A DNA stretch of 37,069 nt from an uncultured Eubacteriales bacterium. GTDB taxonomy: Bacteria; Bacillota; Clostridia; Oscillospirales; Oscillospiraceae. The notes beneath the pieces were generated by a model. That model had not been told where the DNA came from and did not search any database. It saw nothing but the letters and a program-made list of their open reading frames with translations. Shown here one piece after another: positions 30,407 through 37,069 of this stretch. A program made the position numbers and the translations under genes. Position 1 is the first letter of the stretch, and the number at the start of each line of letters is the position of its first letter. The stretch spans positions 1-37,069 of the forward strand of contig URGI01000010.1 in assembly GCA_900547315.1 (NCBI GenBank), given 5' to 3'.

Positions 30407-31654
30407 ATCGAGCATCGCGCTCACGGCCATCATAATACCGAGCTTGCCGGACTCGTAGGTCAGGCCGCCCTGCATGTATATCATATACGGCGGGCGGATC
30501 GGCCCGTCTGCCGAAAGCTCGATGGATGAGCCCTGAACGAAGGAGCCTGCCGCCATTATGACAGGGCAGTCATATCCGGGCATTGCCCAGGGCTCCGGAG
30601 TAACGTAGGAATCTACGGGAGCACCGGCCTGAATGCCGACGCAGAAACGCTGCATGTTCTGCTCGTTGCCGAGCTTGACCATCTGGATAATGTCGGAGCG
30701 TTTTTCAAACACCGACGGGGAGGACTCTATGCCGATCTCCTCCATCATCCCCGCGCAGAAAACCGCTGTCTTGAGCGCCTGCGCGACGATGTGCGGAGCC
30801 ATGAACAGTCCCTGAAACAGCAGACGGTTGTTCCCCAACGTCGAGCCGCATTCGCCGCCGATGCCGGGCGTTGTGAGCCGCATTGCGGCGCGCTCCACAA
30901 GCTCCGCTCTGCCCGCAACGTAGCCGCCGGTCGGCGCGATGCCGCCGCCGGGATTCTTTATCAGCGAGCCTGCGATGATATCAGCGCCGACATGCGTCGG
31001 CTCTATAACGTCGGTAAATTCGCCGTAGCAGTTATCAACCATCACGTTTGCGGCGGGATTCACCTCTTTGACAGCCTTGATTATCTCGCCTATCTCCTGC
31101 ACGGTCAGAGCCTTTCTCTCCGCATATCCGCGGGAGCGCTGTATCATCACCGCAGTTACGCTCTTGTCCGCTGCTGCCGCCTTTATCGCGGAAATATCCG
31201 GATCGCCGTCGGCGTTCAGATCGACCTGTGCGTAATTTACGCCGTAGAATTTGAGCGAGCCGTGGCAGTCGCCGCTGATGCCGATGGCGCTTCTGAGCGT
31301 ATCGTACGGCATACCGGTGACGGCAAGGATGGTATCGCCCGGCTTCACCAGCGCGAACATCGCCGTGGTCAGCGCATGGGTGCCGTTGACAAAGCCGATG
31401 CGCACAAGCGCGGCTTCCGCACCGAATATCTGGGCGTAGATCTTATCCAACGTTTCGCGGCCGAGATCGTCATAGCCGTAGCCAGTCGTTCCGGCAAAGC
31501 AGGCGTCGGAAACGCGGTTATCCTGAAACGCCGTCATTACGCGGCGGGTATTCTCCTCGGCAACAGCGTCTATCTCCGCAAATCGTTCTCCCAGCTTGGC
31601 CTGAACGCGCTGCGCCATAGCAAAAACTTCGGGTTTTATATCTGTAACTTTCAT
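30401..31654 (-). CDS. Methionine gamma-lyase family PLP enzyme
   Basis: This 417-aa PLP-dependent protein belongs to the clostridial and bacillar family once called aluminium resistance protein (YnbB type). Motifs include FAGTTGYGYDDLGRETLDKI, IGFVNGTHALTTAMFALVKP, VMVDNCYGEFTDVIEPTHVG, and the likely PLP lysine in GSLIKNPGGGIAPTGGYVAG. The C-terminal GLTYESGKLGIMMAV is typical. The true substrate is uncertain; a C-S lyase activity is inferred from the family name. Its ATG directly follows the murD stop (TAA then ATG), so it is co-translated with murD. Confidence 0.85.
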   Translation of the reverse strand: MKVTDIKPEVFAMAQRVQAKLGERFAEIDAVAEENTRRVMTAFQDNRVSDACFAGTTGYGYDDLGRETLDKIYAQIFGAEAALVRIGFVNGTHALTTAMFALVKPGDTILAVTGMPYDTLRSAIGISGDCHGSLKFYGVNYAQVDLNADGDPDISAIKAAAADKSVTAVMIQRSRGYAERKALTVQEIGEIIKAVKEVNPAANVMVDNCYGEFTDVIEPTHVGADIIAGSLIKNPGGGIAPTGGYVAGRAELVERAAMRLTTPGIGGECGSTLGNNRLLFQGLFMAPHIVAQALKTAVFCAGMMEEIGIESSPSVFEKRSDIIQMVKLGNEQNMQRFCVGIQAGAPVDSYVTPEPWAMPGYDCPVIMAAGSFVQGSSIELSADGPIRPPYMIYMQGGLTYESGKLGIMMAVSAMLDK

Positions 31655-33025
31655 TTATTCTAACTCCATGATCAATTTTTTGAAATATTCCCCGCGCTGG
31701 GCAAAGTTCTTGAACCTGTCAAACGCGGCGCAGGCCGGTGACAGCAGAACGATGTCTCCCGCCTCGGCGGAGCTTGCGGCGGTCAGTACGGCTTCGGTGA
31801 AATCGTCGATAAGCTGCACATCGGGGGCATCGGGCTTATAGAATTTAGAAGCGAAAACAGCGTCGCGTATCTTCTCGGCGGTATCGCCTGTGAGATAGAC
31901 CCGTTTTGCATGCAGGCACAGCTCGTCGCCCAAGCCGTCAAACGGGATGTGCTTATCGTATCCGCCGGCAATGACGATGGGCTTGGTTTTGAGCGCGTGG
32001 AGTCCGGCGGCAGTGCGGGTCGGGCTTGTGCCGATGGAGTCGTTTATATACTTCACGCCGCGCAGCTCGCGCACAAGCTCCAGCCGATGCTCCACACCGC
32101 CGAAGCTCATCGCGACCCTACGGCAGTTTTCATCCGAAACCAGCCCCTCGACCGCCGTGAATGCGGCCAGATAGTTCTGTACATTGTGCTTGCCGGGGAG
32201 CTTTATCTCATCCTCGTGCATGAGACGGCGCCCGAAGCGGTATATCTCGCCCCCGACGCAGCAGGAGCCGTTTTCGATGAACTTATCGTCGGTAAAATAA
32301 TATATCGAGGAGTGCGCCAGCGACTCATAATACGGAGTATGCCCGTCGCCGAGATTCAGCACAAGCCTGTCGTCGGGAGTCTGCTTTGCGAAGATCGCGC
32401 TCTTGGCATCGATATAATCCTGATAGTCCTTGTGCTTATCAAGATGGTTCGGCGAGATGTTAGTGATGACCGCGACGTCAGGGCGGCAGTCCATGCTGTG
32501 CAGCTGGAAGCTGCTGAGCTCCAGCACGGCGAAATCGTCCGGCAGGATATCCGGCGTTTCGCACAGGAGCGGATGGCCGATGTTGCCGCCGAGATGGACG
32601 CGCTTTCCCTCCGCTTTCAGCAGCTCCGAGATGATGGTCGTCGTCGTGGTCTTGCCGTCGCTGCCGGTAACAGCAATGATTTTGCACGGGCAGAGCGCGA
32701 AGAACAGCTCCATTTCGGAGGTTATGACGCTGCCGCGGGCCTTTGCGGCTTCAAGATGCGGATCGAACGGCATGAGTCCCGGTGTGCGGAAAATGATGTC
32801 CTGATGCATATCGTCAAGGTACGTCTCCCCGAGGCGGAGCTTCACGCCCATTCCGAGCAGCTTCTCCCCTTCACCCTCCAGCGCGTCAAGACTGCGCTTA
32901 TCGCAGGCGGTGACGTCACAGCCGTTCCGGGCGAGCAGCTCTATAAGCGGGGTGTTGCTCACACCGATGCCGATCACGGCAATGCTCTTGCTTTTAACCG
33001 AGTCTATGTATTCCGAAAGAGTCAT
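31655..33025 (-). CDS. murD: UDP-N-acetylmuramoylalanine-D-glutamate ligase MurD
   Basis: MurD adds D-glutamate to UDP-MurNAc-L-Ala in peptidoglycan synthesis, in the cytoplasm. The 456-aa protein shows the N-terminal nucleotide fold (VIGIGVSNTPLIELLARNG), the ATP loop VTGSDGKTTTTTIISELL, ITNISPNHLDKHKDYQDYID, FGGVEHRLELVRELRGVKYI with NDSIGTSPTRTAAGLHA, and IVIAGGYDKHIPF. GGGGAG precedes the ATG. It stands alone among cell-wall genes here rather than in a dcw cluster, with a PLP enzyme gene directly downstream. Confidence 0.93.
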   Translation of the reverse strand: MTLSEYIDSVKSKSIAVIGIGVSNTPLIELLARNGCDVTACDKRSLDALEGEGEKLLGMGVKLRLGETYLDDMHQDIIFRTPGLMPFDPHLEAAKARGSVITSEMELFFALCPCKIIAVTGSDGKTTTTTIISELLKAEGKRVHLGGNIGHPLLCETPDILPDDFAVLELSSFQLHSMDCRPDVAVITNISPNHLDKHKDYQDYIDAKSAIFAKQTPDDRLVLNLGDGHTPYYESLAHSSIYYFTDDKFIENGSCCVGGEIYRFGRRLMHEDEIKLPGKHNVQNYLAAFTAVEGLVSDENCRRVAMSFGGVEHRLELVRELRGVKYINDSIGTSPTRTAAGLHALKTKPIVIAGGYDKHIPFDGLGDELCLHAKRVYLTGDTAEKIRDAVFASKFYKPDAPDVQLIDDFTEAVLTAASSAEAGDIVLLSPACAAFDRFKNFAQRGEYFKKLIMELE

Positions 33026-33045
33026 AACGCTCCCCTATTCTGAAA

Positions 33046-33079
33046 AATTATATTTCAATCGCCGGTTTGAAATATAATT
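33046..33079. repeat. Perfect 13-base dyad between murD and rnpB
   Basis: AATTATATTTCAA (33046-33058) and TTGAAATATAATT (33067-33079) are exact inverted copies around TCGCCGGT. Each arm contains TATAAT-like sequence. It sits in the divergent promoter region, so a regulator-binding site is more likely than a terminator. Confidence 0.55.
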
Positions 33080-33113
33080 ATAAAACTTTTACCGCGCAAA
33101 TACAAGAATATTA

Positions 33114-33142
33114 TTGACTTGTGCCCGGAAAATGATTAAAAT
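33114..33142 (+). promoter_or_regulatory. Sigma-A promoter of rnpB
   Basis: TTGACT (33114-33119), a 17-base spacer and TAAAAT (33137-33142). The predicted start near 33150 agrees with the 5' end of the RNase P RNA. Confidence 0.75.
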
Positions 33143-33150
33143 ATCCGAAG

Positions 33151-33490
33151 TGAGCAGGTCAAACGACCGCGGACGCAAGGCGAAAGCCTGCGCATGAGGA
33201 AAGTCCGGGCTCCACAGGGCAAGGATAACGGGTAACGCCCGCCAGGGGTGACCCTCGGACAAGTGCAACAGAGATATACCGCCCCGTAAACGGGGTAAGG
33301 GTGGAAAGGCGAGGTAAGAGCTCACCCGCCGCATGGAGACATGTCGGCGCTGTAAACTCTATCCGGAGCAACACCGTGGGAGAACATATGGCCTGCCCGG
33401 CCGTTCTCAGGAGGTGGCTTGAGCCGTGCGGCAACGCACGGCCTAGATAGATGGTCGTTCACGACAGAACCCGGCTTACAGACCTGCTCG
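33151..33490 (+). ncRNA. rnpB: RNase P RNA, bacterial class A
   Basis: This is the catalytic RNA that matures tRNA 5' ends. The closing helix P1 forms between GAGCAGGTC (33152-33160) and GACCTGCTC (33481-33489). Universal elements are present: GAGGAAAGTCCGGGCTCCA at the start of the P4 strand region, the CAGGGTGACCC-like specificity region, GGTAAGAGCTCACC, and the conserved 3' part with CCTAGATAGATGGTCGTT, then ACAGAACCCGGCTTA. The overall length of about 340 bases fits class A. It is divergent from murD and followed closely by a CsoR-like gene. Confidence 0.95.
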
Positions 33491-33514
33491 CATTTTAAAA
33501 TAAGGATTGATAGT

Positions 33515-33850
33515 ATGCATATTCCCGAAGAAGAAATACATTATCACACCCATGCGGACGGCACCGTTCACGCGCACACCCACGCCCATACGCACACGCA
33601 GACAAAGTCAGTGATAAACCGCCTTTCGCGCGCCATCGGGCATCTTGAGTCCGTCAAGCGCATGGTCGAGAGCGGGCGCGATTGCAGCGAGGTTCTAATG
33701 CAGCTTGCGGCTGTGCGCTCCGCGCTCAATAACACTGCGAAAGTCATACTCAAGGATCACCTTGAGCACTGCATCGCGGACGCCGCCGGGGATGAAAACT
33801 CCGACGAGCTTGAAGCGCTGTACGACGCGATAGACAAGTTCATGTCTTAA
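33515..33850 (+). CDS. CsoR-family metal-sensing repressor with His-rich N-terminus
   Basis: This 111-aa DUF156/CsoR-FrmR family regulator has core SRAIGHLESVKRMVESGRDC, then EVLMQLAAVRSALNNTAKVI and KDHLEHCIADAAGDE. The CsoR-type metal ligands C57, H82 and C86 are in place. Unusually, nine histidines occur in the first 27 residues (H2, H9, H11, H13, H19, H21, H23, H25, H27), which may add metal capture such as copper, nickel or zinc. AAGGA precedes ATG 33515. A longer in-frame start would lie inside rnpB and is rejected. No functional metal transporter gene is nearby; rnpB read-through or its own weak promoter must express it. Confidence 0.85.
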   Translation: MHIPEEEIHYHTHADGTVHAHTHAHTHTQTKSVINRLSRAIGHLESVKRMVESGRDCSEVLMQLAAVRSALNNTAKVILKDHLEHCIADAAGDENSDELEALYDAIDKFMS

Positions 33851-33856
33851 AAATCA

Positions 33857-33881
33857 CCGCGCAGGTGAAAAGCCTGCGCGG
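33857..33881 (+). terminator. Hairpin after the CsoR-like gene
   Basis: CCGCGCAGG (33857-33865) pairs with CCTGCGCGG (33873-33881). The U-tract is poor. The following 33882-34030 contains no gene that I can recognise. Confidence 0.6.
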
Positions 33882-34031
33882 CGTTATCTATATCGGCTGA
33901 TATCGCGCCGAGGCGTCAGGGCAGCCGGTGGACTCCCGCCGCGCGCCGCGGTGACTCTCCATTTGCCCGGACGGGATAAGGATAGCTCCGACCGGCTGAT
34001 TATTTTGCCGAAGCTGGTTGAAAAGTTCTTG

Positions 34032-34060
34032 TTGAAATTTCCTGCAAGGGGTGCTATAAT
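34032..34060 (+). promoter_or_regulatory. Strong sigma-A promoter of tRNA-Gly
   Basis: TTGAAA (34032-34037), a 17-base spacer, and a perfect TATAAT (34055-34060) preceded by TGC, an extended -10. Confidence 0.85.
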
Positions 34061-34077
34061 ACAAAAGCTGAATATCT

Positions 34078-34151
34078 GCGGATGTAGTTCATCGGTAGAA
34101 CTCCGGCTTCCCAAGCCGATAAGGTGGGTTCGACTCCCATCATCCGCTCCA
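34078..34151 (+). tRNA. tRNA-Gly (anticodon CCC)
   Basis: The cloverleaf is complete with encoded CCA. The acceptor is GCGGATG/CATCCGC and the D stem GTTC/GAAC. The anticodon arm is CCGGC-TTCCCAA-GCCGA, with anticodon CCC reading GGG. The T arm is GTGGG-TTCGACT-CCCAT, and discriminator T precedes CCA. The outermost anticodon-stem pair (27-43) is C-A, a mismatch. A single tRNA with its own promoter and terminator. Confidence 0.95.
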
Positions 34152-34158
34152 TTTCTCG

Positions 34159-34189
34159 ATCCCGCAGCCATCCGGCTGCGGGATTTTTC
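34159..34189 (+). terminator. Terminator after tRNA-Gly
   Basis: ATCCCGCAGCC (34159-34169) and GGCTGCGGGAT (34174-34184) with a 4-base loop, then TTTTC. Confidence 0.85.
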
Positions 34190-34324
34190 TTTCCCGTATC
34201 CGCACACTGCCGTTACGGTGCGCCGCAGGGCATGGCGGGCGCTTCCCCGCCCCAACAAAAAAATTCTCGCTTTCCGCGCGCGCGTCACCATCACCACCAG
34301 AATATTTATATATATTATTATCTT

Positions 34325-34379
34325 TTCTATTCTACTCTACTCTTCTCTATTCTGTTCTATTCTTCTCTGTTCTGTTCTA
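34325..34379 (+). repeat. Pentanucleotide array (YTCTD)x11
   Basis: Eleven consecutive five-base units fit Y-T-C-T-D without a break: TTCTA, TTCTA, CTCTA, CTCTT, CTCTA, TTCTG, TTCTA, TTCTT, CTCTG, TTCTG, TTCTA. The plus strand is almost purely pyrimidine. The array lies in the roughly 260-base gap 34190-34448, where I see no gene. The rest of that gap is GC-rich with a GACGTCG/CGACGTC inverted pair near 34397-34423. Confidence 0.75.
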
Positions 34380-34448
34380 TGTACCGACAGGAGGCTGACG
34401 TCGCCGCGCCGTCGGCACGACGTCGGCTTCCGCCTGCCGAGCGCAGAG

Positions 34449-34473
34449 CCGCCGCAGGATTTTCCTGCGGCGG
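34449..34473 (-). terminator. Hairpin after asnA
   Basis: CCGCCGCAGGA (34449-34459) pairs with TCCTGCGGCGG (34463-34473), just beyond the minus-strand stop at 34488. No U-tract is visible on that strand, so termination may be weak. Confidence 0.55.
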
Positions 34474-34487
34474 TATTATTTATCTGA

Positions 34488-35501
34488 TTACAGCAGAGTA
34501 ACTCCCGTCTCGCTGCACACCTTTTCGGTGTATTCGTCCCAGATTGAGGCCTGAACCTCGCCGATATGTGCCTTGCCGAGCAGCAGCATCGAGAGACGTG
34601 ACTGGCCTATGCCTCCGCCGATGGTCAGCGGAAGCTCACCGGCGAGGAGCATCTTGTGATACGGCAGCTCGCGGCGCTCGTCGCATCCGGCAATGCTAAG
34701 CTGGCGGTCAAGGGATGTGGGATCGACGCGGATGCCCATGGACGAAACCTCCATCGCACAGCCGAGAACATCGTCCCAGAACATTATATCGCCGTTCAGC
34801 GCCCAGTCGTCATAGTCGGGGGCGCGGCCGTCATGCTTCTGACCGGACTTGAGTGCGCCGCCGATACCGATGATGAACGCGGTCTTATGCTCCTTCAGGT
34901 ATGCGTTTTCACGCTGTTTCGGCGTAAGCTCCGGATACGCGTCCTCAAGCTGCTGGCTCGTCACAAACGAGACGCGGCGCTCCAGCTTTCCGAGGCACTG
35001 GAGCTGCGGGTATATGGCCTGCATGGTGTCCTGCGTGTCGCATATGGCCTCGACTATGTCCATGACCGTCGATTTAAGGTGGTCAAGATTGCGGTTTTCG
35101 GGCAGGATGACCTTCTCCCAGTCCCACTGGTCAACGTAGACCGAGTGCAGATTGTCCAGCTCATCCTCGTCACGACGTATGGCGTTCATGTCGGTATACA
35201 GTCCCTTGCCGGGGTAGAAGCCGTAGCGCTTGAGCGCGAGACGCTTCCACTTCGCGAGCGACTGCACGACCTCGGCGTGCTTGTCGGAGCGCAGGATATC
35301 AAAGCCGACGGGGCGCTCAACGCCGTTTAGATTGTCGTTCAAGCCGGAGCTTTCCTCTACAAAGAGCGGCGCGGACACGCGATAGAGATTGAGAAGCGCG
35401 CCAAGCCTGTCCTCAAACAGACGCTTGAGCAGACTGATGGCCTTCTGCGTATCATAAATACTGAGTATACTTTTGTAGCCCTCGGGGATAACTGTTTTCA
35501 T
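34488..35501 (-). CDS. asnA: Aspartate-ammonia ligase AsnA
   Basis: AsnA makes asparagine from aspartate, ammonia and ATP. The 337-aa class II synthetase-like enzyme matches its usual length of about 330. Family motifs are LYRVSAPLFVEESSGLNDNL, then NGVERPVGFDI, KWKRLALKRYGFYPGKGLYT, DMNAIRRDEDELDNLHSVYV, VDQWDWEKVI, and LTIGGGIGQSRLSMLLLGKA. GAGGT precedes the ATG, which lies ten bases beyond the DUF4364 gene, so the two form an operon. No T-box leader is visible upstream. Confidence 0.93.
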   Translation of the reverse strand: MKTVIPEGYKSILSIYDTQKAISLLKRLFEDRLGALLNLYRVSAPLFVEESSGLNDNLNGVERPVGFDILRSDKHAEVVQSLAKWKRLALKRYGFYPGKGLYTDMNAIRRDEDELDNLHSVYVDQWDWEKVILPENRNLDHLKSTVMDIVEAICDTQDTMQAIYPQLQCLGKLERRVSFVTSQQLEDAYPELTPKQRENAYLKEHKTAFIIGIGGALKSGQKHDGRAPDYDDWALNGDIMFWDDVLGCAMEVSSMGIRVDPTSLDRQLSIAGCDERRELPYHKMLLAGELPLTIGGGIGQSRLSMLLLGKAHIGEVQASIWDEYTEKVCSETGVTLL

Positions 35502-35510
35502 CTTTATACC

Positions 35511-36026
35511 TCACTCCGTAAACATTTGCGCTATGCGCTGATAGTATTCCTCTGCGCTGCGGCGGAAGCGCTTTTCAATCTCTGCCGCCTGCTCCTCACC
35601 GGCGCACAGGAAGCTGAGGTCGATTATCTTACCTTTCCCGTCAGCCATTGCGAGATGCACCGTGCAGCCGTCCTCGGTCACACTGTGTTCGGCGGTTATC
35701 ATCGCTGCGCGGCGCATACGCTCCTCCACTGGGGCGATGAGCTTGAGCGCCTTGGTGCGCACGGAATATGGGAGGCTCGACTCCACGGCGTCGGCATTGC
35801 GGGCGCCCTTCTCGGTTATCTGGTAGCCCTCCGGCGTCTCAATGACGTTGCCGTTCTCGGTAAGCTCGCTGAGGCAGTCGGAATAATCGAAGTAGCCTAT
35901 TCCGTTGTCGCACTGGCACAGCTCGCCCAGCGTTTCACGGTCTACCACACCAGGCAGGCGGCGCAGAATAAACAAAATCAAGATCTTTATATCAAGTTTT
36001 TCGTGTATGAATCCAAATCTATCCAT
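35511..36026 (-). CDS. DUF4364 family protein
   Basis: This 171-aa protein matches the clostridial DUF4364 family. It has an N-terminal winged-helix-like part (KLDIKILILFILRRLPGVVD, FDYSDCLSELTENGNVIETP with GYQITEKG) and a C-terminal strand-rich half (VHLAMADGKGKIIDLSFLC). It is probably a DNA-binding regulator; the target is unknown. It starts at an ATG after GGAG from a good sigma-A promoter and leads the asnA operon. Confidence 0.8.
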   Translation of the reverse strand: MDRFGFIHEKLDIKILILFILRRLPGVVDRETLGELCQCDNGIGYFDYSDCLSELTENGNVIETPEGYQITEKGARNADAVESSLPYSVRTKALKLIAPVEERMRRAAMITAEHSVTEDGCTVHLAMADGKGKIIDLSFLCAGEEQAAEIEKRFRRSAEEYYQRIAQMFTE

Positions 36027-36057
36027 ATAGGCACTCCGTAATTTAATTAATAAAAGT

Positions 36058-36087
36058 ATTATATAACGCTCCGGTGTATTTTTTCAA
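36058..36087 (-). promoter_or_regulatory. Sigma-A promoter of DUF4364-asnA
   Basis: On the minus strand TTGAAA (36087-36082), an 18-base spacer, and TATAAT (36063-36058). Confidence 0.7.
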
Positions 36088-36099
36088 GAGTAAATTCAC

Positions 36100-36126
36100 A
36101 CTTATACATCATCTTAGCATAGACTG
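36100..36126 (+). promoter_or_regulatory. Candidate SigK/SigE promoter
   Basis: AC (36100-36101), 16 bases, then CATAGACTG (36118-36126), compared with the SigK pattern AC-N16/17-CATANNNTA. The octamer CATAGACT is identical to the proposed spoIVA -10. No sigma-A promoter is evident in this gap. Confidence 0.35.
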
Positions 36127-36168
36127 TACTGAAGTTTGCTTCAATCCAGTAAACAGGAGGTCTTATCT

Positions 36169-36960
36169 ATGGCCGACAGAGTTGTGCCGGGGCCGGTAGA
36201 GAGCTCGGCATGCATCCGCGAAGCCGTATGCATTAATACCAATAAGATATTTGACAGCTGCCGCGACAAGGATTGTGTTGACGACCTCAGGGTGTTTCCT
36301 ACCGTCACCTCGCAGTCCTACATAGAGAATGCTCTGAGTGTGCGCGCGAAAGCCGCCGAGCTGCTGTACGTTCAGGTAAATGTGGAGCCGATAACCTTCA
36401 ACAGAGGCTACTACACGGTTGACTGCACCTATTTCTACAAGATCACCGGCGAGACCTTCCCCAACGCGCAGGCCATAACCGGACTTGCGATATTCGACAA
36501 GCGCGTTATGCTCTTCGGCGGGAGCGGGCGCGTCAAGAGCTTTTCTTCCGATACTGTGTCGCCGATATCGTGGGCGGATGATCTCCCGACCGGCGTCGTA
36601 GAGTCCGTCGATCCGATAGCGCTGAACATGAAGCTCGTCGAGTCCGAGTGCCTGCTGACGACCGAGCTTGAGCAGCGGAGCGTTCCTGAGTTTATTAACG
36701 CGGCATTCCCCGAGACTCTGATTACTACGGACACGGCGCGGAGATGGTACGTCACGATCGGCCAGTTCTCCATAATCCGTCTGGAGCGCGGAACTCAGCT
36801 CCTGATCCCAGCGTACGATTACTGCATGCCCGACAAGGAGTGCCCCAGTACATCCGACGACGACCCCTGCGCACTGTTCGGGAAGATACGCTTCCCTGTC
36901 GAGGAGTTCTTCCCGCCCGACAGCGTCAAGGACTGCACCGATTACAGGAATCTTGTTTAA
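36169..36960 (+). CDS. Conserved clostridial protein, unknown; possible spore protein
   Basis: This 263-aa protein has no signal peptide or membrane helix. It opens MADRVVPGPVESSACIREAV and contains the cysteine-rich motif CINTNKIFDSCRDKDCVDDL, then EPITFNRGYYTVDCTYFYKI. The C-terminal part also has cysteines (YCMPDKECPSTSDDDPC). I recall this type as a conserved uncharacterised protein of Clostridia but cannot assign a function. The cysteine pattern and a SigK-like promoter would suit a coat component. AGGAGG precedes ATG 36169, preferred over 36136. A strong terminator follows, so it is monocistronic. Confidence 0.7.
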   Translation: MADRVVPGPVESSACIREAVCINTNKIFDSCRDKDCVDDLRVFPTVTSQSYIENALSVRAKAAELLYVQVNVEPITFNRGYYTVDCTYFYKITGETFPNAQAITGLAIFDKRVMLFGGSGRVKSFSSDTVSPISWADDLPTGVVESVDPIALNMKLVESECLLTTELEQRSVPEFINAAFPETLITTDTARRWYVTIGQFSIIRLERGTQLLIPAYDYCMPDKECPSTSDDDPCALFGKIRFPVEEFFPPDSVKDCTDYRNLV

Positions 36961-36963
36961 GCA

Positions 36964-36992
36964 AAAACGAGCCGCATACAGCGGCTCGTTTT
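36964..36992 (+). terminator. Rho-independent terminator
   Basis: AAAACGAGCCGC (36964-36975) and GCGGCTCGTTTT (36981-36992), 5-base loop. Confidence 0.9.
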
Positions 36993-37048
36993 AGCCTGTA
37001 GACAAAGCTGTCGGCAATGTATAGAATTGCATGGGGAGAGTGCAGAGA

Positions 37049-37069
37049 GGGGACGGGAGTCCCCTTTCT
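37049..37069 (+). terminator. Small hairpin at the right edge
   Basis: GGGGAC (37049-37054) and GTCCCC (37059-37064) around GGGA, followed by TTTCT. It may be a terminator or part of a structure continuing outside the window. Confidence 0.35.

Noticed and set aside
31910..33043. A 377-codon open frame on the plus strand
   Set aside because: Antisense to murD; no recognisable domain and no ribosome site.
33419..33514. A longer start for the CsoR-like protein inside rnpB
   Set aside because: That sequence is the conserved 3' part of RNase P RNA; ATG 33515 has its own AAGGA.
35502..36060. T-box or amino-acid riboswitch controlling asnA
   Set aside because: asnA starts ten bases after the DUF4364 gene and the upstream promoter region is too short and lacks T-box motifs.
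1..37069. CRISPR arrays, insertion sequences, prophage genes
   Set aside because: No direct-repeat/spacer pattern, transposase or phage structural genes were seen; the two tyrosine recombinases look like Xer housekeeping proteins, and no attachment-site duplications were found.

Overview
The window looks like the chromosome of a spore-forming, fairly GC-rich member of the Clostridia (Firmicutes), probably an Oscillospirales-type gut anaerobe. The evidence is the sporulation gene set (sigH, spoIVA, cwlD, a CotJA-CotJB fusion, cotJC, yunB), Firmicutes-only families (DUF4364, TIGR04086, YunB), a PPi-type phosphofructokinase signature and a hybrid-cluster-associated redox domain. Species assignment is inference; no rRNA is present.

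Layout. 1-600: a minus-strand InlB-type repeat fragment abuts a 5'-truncated yajC, which may be a real junction or an assembly join. 680-12189: every gene is on the plus strand. These are a TIGR04086 membrane protein, an unknown membrane protein, xerD, ruvC-ruvA-ruvB, sigH, a zinc-ribbon protein, a small CxxC redox protein, trmK-nif3, spoIVA, cwlD, and radA with a DUF6873 gene. 12228-36026: almost everything is on the minus strand. In coordinate order: a second tyrosine recombinase, a catalytically degenerate P-type ATPase with fba, a repeat-rich secreted protein, a cell-envelope operon (MBOAT, AlgX-like, lipoprotein, SLH-transglutaminase, VanX-like), cotJAB-cotJC, ligA, yunB, a methionine gamma-lyase family gene, murD, asnA and a DUF4364 gene. 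Plus-strand exceptions are pfk, rnpB, a His-rich CsoR-like regulator, tRNA-Gly(CCC) and an unknown conserved gene at the right end.

Three points stand out. (1) At 13260-13287, directly upstream of the second recombinase gene and about 1 kb from the point where gene orientation switches from plus to minus (convergent), lies an 11-6-11 site that closely resembles a chromosome-dimer-resolution (dif) site. The window therefore plausibly contains the replication terminus with a Xer gene beside its dif. (2) The 547-aa protein next to it keeps the P1B-ATPase fold signatures but has lost the actuator domain and essentially every catalytic motif. (3) Three genes (the TIGR04086 gene, spoIVA, cotJAB) have their Shine-Dalgarno sequence inside the 3' arm of a hairpin. 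For spoIVA and cotJAB a sporulation-type -10 element lies in the hairpin loop, so read-through RNA would be locked while sporulation-initiated RNA would not.

Most large open frames opposite these genes are high-GC shadows and are not listed. All comparisons with family or site sequences were made by eye from memory, without database searches.
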